From Amoebophrya sp. AT5.2 (taxonomy: Eukaryota; Sar; Dinophyceae; Syndiniales; Amoebophryaceae): DNA of 14,458 nucleotides. Each line of letters opens with the position of its first letter. Position 1 is the stretch's first letter. Under the pieces are notes generated by a model. The model saw only the letters and a program-made list of their open reading frames with translations. It did not search any database and was not told the DNA's origin. This document shows, piece by piece, positions 10,361 through 14,458 of this stretch. Where the stretch lies: the NCBI GenBank assembly GCA_005223375.1, contig RXOD01005376.1, positions 1 to 14,458 of the forward strand, given 5' to 3'. The translations under genes and the position numbers were made by a program.

Positions 10361-11445
10361 TTTGCCTGCTTACCTCGTTCCGTCGTAAGAGTTGAAAAAT
10401 ACAAGGACTTTTTAGACAGTGATTTGGTGCGGCGAATATATGTGCGTAAACCTCTGCAGCAAAGCGTGAGCGTCGTGGTTTATCCTGCGCGTACTAGAAA
10501 TGCAGCTAGTCGTGGTCCTGCAGCAAGAGGGCATTAAATGCCTGTTATCTCGGGAAGACAGAATGCCAATGCGCGATACAAAAATAAATTTAGAACTGTA
10601 CGGTGTTGCTTGCTCCTTCTGGTTCTGGATCGATGGTCACGAAGGATCAACGATTTTCCTTTTGATTTATTCGTGCGTTGCAATCAATGATCGGACGAAC
10701 TACATTCGCAGCCGATGAAGTTGATGATCTTGCGATTTCGGGATCAGCGGATATCTTTCCATGCCACTGAAAAGATCGCCTGTAGTGGAATCACGGGGAA
10801 CAGGGAGACGGCAACCGCTCCCAAGATCAAAGAAAGACATCGGAGTGCCTCCTGTAAGTTCTCGTACGACCTGCGCGAGCGTTCATCTGGTTTCGGTTGA
10901 GCTGCGACTTAGCCACCGCTAAGGACTGGTTCAGGTAGGAAAGTTATATGTAGATCTGATACATGTGTGACTGAACGGAACGAAAACGATGTGCGTGAAG
11001 ATATACTACAGAATGAAAGATTGATTAGAAAGCCTCGTACTCGTCCGTGAGACTGAGAGTGTCGATGTCGAACGTCAATCTAGAACTAGCGCAAAAAAAA
11101 AACGAGTAAAGCCGTATACTTACGTGTGTATGGATTCTATTCATTGGCTTTTTAAGGGACCGTAGGGGCGCACAGGAGTGCTAAGAGACAAGCAGGCACA
11201 ACAACGAGGCTGAGGCTGCTCCTCTCTTCGTTAGTTTATTAGCTTGTTCGACGTCGCAGTGGCAGTCACAGGAGTCTCCTCAATTTTTATTGTACGTGTC
11301 CATAAGTCATGCCTCTGTTTCTTCTCGTTCCTCCGTAGAGACAGCAGACGCCTGCTGCGATCTTCTGAGCATGTTTCATATTTGGCCCAAAGAAGTATCG
11401 CCGTGCTCGTGGACGCCTGCTCGTAGTTCGTCCCTCTGTCATTAC
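10361..11445. other. region between genes with no convincing gene
   Basis: Plus-strand frames at 10500-10718 and 10715-10900 and the frames around 11231-11572 are short, have no recognisable motif and look like chance readings. There is an A run at about 11093-11102. The right part should include the 3' untranslated region of the gene ending at 11446. The left part is the 5' flank of the Hsp70-like gene, with an AG at 10367-10366, five bases before its ATG. Confidence 0.45.
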
Positions 11446-12696
11446 TCACCACTCTTCCTCTTGCTGGTACCCCCCGCCCCCTCCACCGAAGCAGCAGAGG
11501 CCACCGCCACCTGACCTCCGTTGCGGTGGAGCATGATACGAGTTGTGCCCGCCGCCGTCGTCCTCTCCCCACTCGTGCTCGTCGTGCGCCGCCTCACCTT
11601 CCCCCTCACCCCAGTCTTCACCGCCCCAGTCGTCGTGACCCACAATTAGAGGGGTGAAAAGCCCATTTTTAGTGGCATTTGTGGCAAGTAGTTGACTTGG
11701 CTGCTGTTGAGACCGACTACGAGACGAAATACAAGACGAAATACGAGACCGCGCAGAACATTCTTCGCGCCTCCTGCCTGTCGCTTCGCAGTGCTTGCGT
11801 CACTTCCTCCCTAGCAGCTGTAACCGGAGCACAATGCGGCCAAATACGAGACAAATTACAAGACAAAATATCAGACCAAATACAAGACAGCACAAGTCAC
11901 CCACTGCCCAAATCATACCAGACCAACTACCAGAGGAATTACAAGACGCCCAACACCAGACCAATGCCCAGGAAAGTGGGTTGATCCTCCCCTTAACACA
12001 ATGCCGTGACGGCCGGCGCGATGTCCGTCTTGATACTCATGCAGATCGTCCAGGCCCCCGATGCCCTCCCCAAAATAGTCGTCACCTGTCAAGCCAATGC
12101 CGTTGGTGTTCGCGATGGCCACGTTCAGAATGAACGAACGGGACGAAAAAGATAACCACATACGTAGCTACGCCGTGATCGTCTCAACTTTTAATGAAAT
12201 GTTATTCCAACTCGAAGAAGCATTTGTGGTGGTCAACAGGAGAAAGGCGACTAAACTTCTACTTATGAACGACTTCGATCTAGATGCAACAAATGAAATG
12301 AAAAGTATAACTACCCGAATCCACCCCCATTGCGCCCATACGTGTTCCTTTGAACGTGCCAAGTCGTGCGTCTCCCTTGAGTCCCGTCTTTGCCTGCTCC
12401 TTTCCCTTTTTCCCCTTCTTTCCGGGCTTGGAGCCTCCTTTCGCCCCTGACAGTTCGTCGCTAGCTGCGCCAACTTCCCCCTTGAATCCCGCCCCGTAAC
12501 CTAGAGCCCAATCGCGTTGGGCCGAACCCGCTCCCCAATCGTGCCCCCCCGAAGCGCTGCCATGCGGCATCGACCATCCATCGCCTGCGGGCTCCTCATG
12601 TTCTGGCTCCCCTTCCTTCTTCCCTTTCGGTTTCCCCTTTTCTTTGCCTTTGCCCGCGCCTTGCCCTTTTGCTTTCCCTTTCCCTTTCGCCCCCAT
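11446..12696 (-). CDS. Lys/Gly- and Trp/acid-rich low-complexity protein, three exons
   Basis: Not a family I recognise. Exons are 12696-12315, 12085-11997 and 11640-11446, giving 221 aa; an in-frame TAA lies five codons upstream of the ATG. The N-terminus is a run of Lys/Gly units (MGAKGKGKAKGQGAGKGKEK), followed by HDWGAGSAQRDWALGYGAGF (52-71), a second basic cluster (about 88-104), DDYFGEGIGGLDD (129-141) and an acidic Trp/His/Gly segment (HDDWGGEDWGEGEGE, 159-173). The end is GGGGLCCFGGGGGGYQQEEEW, with C206 and C207. Intron 1 (12314-12086) is GT-AG; intron 2 is not, in the preferred model. The charge pattern suggests a disordered protein. The C-terminal Cys-Phe-Gly block resembles that of the next gene upstream (13451-14176). 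Confidence 0.6.
11641..11996 (-). mobile_element. introner-like second intron of the Trp/Gly-rich gene
   Basis: The 356-nt intron is bounded by a 6-bp direct repeat (CACAAT on plus at 11641-11646 and 11997-12002). Keeping one copy joins RHGIV to GHDDWGG in frame. The ends are imperfect inverted repeats: plus 11647-11682 begins TAGAGGGGTGAAAAGCCCAT, and minus from 11996 begins TTAAGGGGAGGATCAACCCA; both later contain GGCATT. No shift within the repeat gives GT-AG. A GT-AG alternative exists (donor CC/GTCACG near 12008, acceptor GAAG/ACTGGG near 11628), but it ignores the repeat structure. AAATACRAGAC units fill much of the interior. Confidence 0.68.
11717..11958 (+). repeat. degenerate AAATACRAGAC repeats, copy 3
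   Basis: Units such as GAAATACAAGACGAAATACG occur at 11717-11758 and again at about 11841-11958, where some have drifted (AATTACAAGAC, CAACTACCAGA). About 80 bases of different sequence lie between the two groups. Orientation relative to the terminal sequence at 11647 matches that in Hsp70 intron 3. Confidence 0.65.
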
Positions 12697-13450
12697 TTCT
12701 AGGTGGGATTATGAAAGGAGCCACAGCCAGGCAGTGGTGACAGGAGAATTATCAATAACTCAAATCAAATCTCAGCCTCACTAACAAGGTTTGCAAAAAA
12801 AAAAAATGTGTACCACGTGATACAGTTAACAGATAGAAAAAAGAGAATGAAGACTACCTATGTAGTCCTGCCGAATTTCAAAGGGGATAGACGGGGCACG
12901 GACGTTCTAGCCCAGAGCCTGTCTGGATCACCATTTCGAAGTAGAAGAGTCTCGACGTAATTCCATCGACGGCGTAAGTGAACGATAACAGTACGGAATG
13001 GCAAGGTAGTTCCACCGACGTAGCTCCATCCGAGGTAGTTTCAATTCCGTCTTTTTACGACCGTGACCGATGTACGTAAGTATTATTTCTCTGACCGGCG
13101 CGGCACACATCATAAACATTCATATATCTGACGGACGCACGTGCATTGCGATTTACGAATCAATGGATAGTATTCTGCAGGACACGGACGCCTGTTGAAC
13201 CGACCTTCACCTCACGAACGCGGAAGAAGCTGCACTCGTCTTCAAGTTCAACACTAGTACGCACAAAGCGAATCAAACAATACTGCGTCGACAACTGGCA
13301 AGCGGACTCTTGGTTAAACCGTTTACTTACTTCGTAGATTCTCGAAGAAATACCTCGCAGAACGCTGCAAAATCTTGATTTTCAGTTCAAGCATTCGTCG
13401 ATCGCGAAGCAGCGACTTGCTCCGATCAAATCGAAATGAAGACATTTTGT
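12697..13450. other. intergenic region between the two low-complexity genes
   Basis: No coding stretch looks real here. It contains an A run at about 12796-12805 and the short repeat described at 12957-13049. Reading toward the gene at 12696, a pyrimidine-rich stretch ends in CCTAG two bases before the ATG, a possible splice acceptor. Confidence 0.5.
12957..13049 (+). repeat. short degenerate repeat, unit GTAGTTCCAYCGACG
   Basis: One unit (GTAATTCCATCGACG) lies at 12957-12971. Three more follow head to tail at 13006-13049: GTAGTTCCACCGACG, GTAGCTCCATCCGAG and GTAGTTTCAATTCCG. The period is 14-15 bases. On the minus strand this gives the repeated peptide MELRR in one frame, which is probably not translated. 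Confidence 0.6.
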
Positions 13451-14176
13451 TCAAGAATAGTCGTAGCTGTAGTTGTCGTAATTTGTGGTGTTTCGCCTAC
13501 GTTTTTTGCCACCGCCAAAACAACCGAAGCACCAGCCTCTACTTGAAGATGGGGCGGGAGCAGGACGCTTCTCCTCCCCGTACCAATCTCCGTCTTCGTC
13601 CGCGTCCCAGCCGTCGGCGTTCTGGCCCGCCTGTCCGGCACCTCCGTCTCCACCGCTGCCCCAGGCGTTATCTTCGTCTTGTGCCCCCGCTTCCCACGCC
13701 GCGTTGTCGTCTCGCCCATCTTGCCAGGAATCTTCTGCAGGCTCGTTACCGACTGGACTTTCATCTTCCTCATAGTAGTCCCCCTCGTCCCACCAAGCCT
13801 CACCGCCACCGTTTCTCAATCCCGTCCCCCGGACGTCTCCCTTCACCTTGTTCAGCACGGCCGTCGCCTGCCGGGCGTAGAGCTGAGCGGCGGTGTTTGG
13901 CTTTGGCTGCTCCTGCTTAGGCTTAGCGCCGTTAGTCTTAGTCTTAGGCTTGGGCTTTGTTTCCGTCTCGCCCCCATCTCTCTCCTTTTTCTTTTTGAGA
14001 TGTTTTCGTGGCTCTTCGCGCGGCGGGATTTTCTTTTCAATTCCGGGAGCCGCCTTCTTGGGTTCATCCTCGACGTCTGCGAACGTCCTGTGCGATTGAA
14101 AAATCGCGGGATCTGGAGCTCCTCTCCGTCGAGTCGCACCACCCCCCTCGGTCGGCCAGTTATGTTGAAACGGCAT
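13451..14176 (-). CDS. basic/acidic Trp-rich low-complexity protein, single exon
   Basis: Unrecognised 241-residue protein. The ATG at 14176 has an in-frame TAA two codons upstream. The N-terminal half is basic, with Lys runs (HLKKKKERDGGETETKPKPK, 59-78). A short stretch likely to be helical (AAQLYARQATAVLNKVKGD, about 96-114) leads to an acidic segment with regularly spaced Trp (128, 129, 151, 161, 172, 190, 198). Then come SSRGWCFGCFGGGKKRRR (211-228, C216 and C219) and a Tyr/Asn/Asp tail ending YDNYSYDYS. Base composition is coding-like throughout and no intron is needed. The plan (basic N-half, acidic Trp/Gly middle, Cys-Phe-Gly near the end) matches the neighbour at 11446-12696, which suggests tandem duplication. 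There is no signal peptide or membrane segment. Confidence 0.62.
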   Translation of the reverse strand: MPFQHNWPTEGGGATRRRGAPDPAIFQSHRTFADVEDEPKKAAPGIEKKIPPREEPRKHLKKKKERDGGETETKPKPKTKTNGAKPKQEQPKPNTAAQLYARQATAVLNKVKGDVRGTGLRNGGGEAWWDEGDYYEEDESPVGNEPAEDSWQDGRDDNAAWEAGAQDEDNAWGSGGDGGAGQAGQNADGWDADEDGDWYGEEKRPAPAPSSSRGWCFGCFGGGKKRRRNTTNYDNYSYDYS

Positions 14177-14458
14177 CAGTTATGATCAAACGCCTACGGA
14201 CGCTAAAAAAATGATCTGTTGTCTGGTTGTCTCCCTGTGTCTGAGATCAGGGTCAGCGTAATCATGAGACTGGCAGATGACGTAGATGTTGAGGTAGCCG
14301 CAAGATTCTGATAAACTAATCGTAGTTCATCTCACGATCTGTTGAAATAAACAAGATTAGGCAATCTCGATACTGATACTGTCTTGATGATGTTTACTGT
14401 AGCTGGTGTCAACATTCTTTTATCTATCAGAAGTACCATTTTCATCTCTGTGGCCTCC

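Noticed and set aside
10500..10900. Two plus-strand frames of 72 and 61 residues
   Set aside because: They are short, without coding-like composition or motif, and the only plus-strand candidates in an otherwise minus-strand array.
11231..11572. 113-residue minus-strand frame overlapping the end of the three-exon gene
   Set aside because: It overlaps the supported exon in another frame and is Arg/Ser/Thr-rich in the way shadow frames of Gly/acid-rich genes are.
1..14458. CRISPR arrays, tRNA or rRNA genes, bacterial operon signals
   Set aside because: I looked on both strands and saw no regularly spaced identical repeats, no cloverleaf with a T-loop signature, and no ribosomal RNA core sequence; the genes have introns.

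Overview
The window looks like nuclear DNA of a microbial eukaryote. Its genes are broken by introns, its proteins carry long low-complexity stretches, and two genes belong to eukaryote-specific families: a FANCJ/BRIP1-type Fe-S DNA helicase and a short HSPA14/Ssz1-type Hsp70. All four gene models lie on the minus strand. One-way gene order, GC-rich coding DNA, non-GT-AG introns bounded by short direct repeats with terminal inverted repeats (introner-like), and AG dinucleotides just upstream of start codons suggest an alveolate, perhaps a dinoflagellate or syndinian such as Amoebophrya. That placement is inference; no marker gene is present.

Layout from left to right. 1-655 has two short protein-like stretches on the minus strand that I cannot join with certainty. 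656-1394 shows no gene. 1395-6691 (minus) is the helicase: one 4.6-kb exon plus a short last exon, with an intron inside helicase motif VI. 6692-7457 is intergenic. 7458-10360 (minus) is the Hsp70-like gene, in six exons. 10361-11445 has no convincing gene. 11446-12696 (minus) is a three-exon gene for a Lys/Gly- and Trp/acid-rich protein. 12697-13450 is intergenic and holds a short degenerate repeat. 13451-14176 (minus) is a single-exon gene for a protein of similar make-up, possibly a diverged tandem paralogue. 14177-14458 shows nothing clear.

The main discovery candidate is a set of introner-like elements. Three introns (helicase, Hsp70 intron 3 and the last intron of the Trp/Gly-rich gene) fit GT-AG poorly or not at all. 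All are flanked by direct repeats and share a related terminal sequence, roughly AGGGGTGAAAAGCCCATTTT. The last two also share an internal run of degenerate AAATACRAGAC repeats in the same orientation relative to the terminal sequence. Removing each restores an open, family-consistent protein. In the helicase this rebuilds the invariant QALGRCIRH motif.

The genes do not form an evident pathway. The helicase should act in DNA repair or replication in the nucleus, and the Hsp70-like protein probably in ribosome-associated folding. The two low-complexity proteins have no assigned role.
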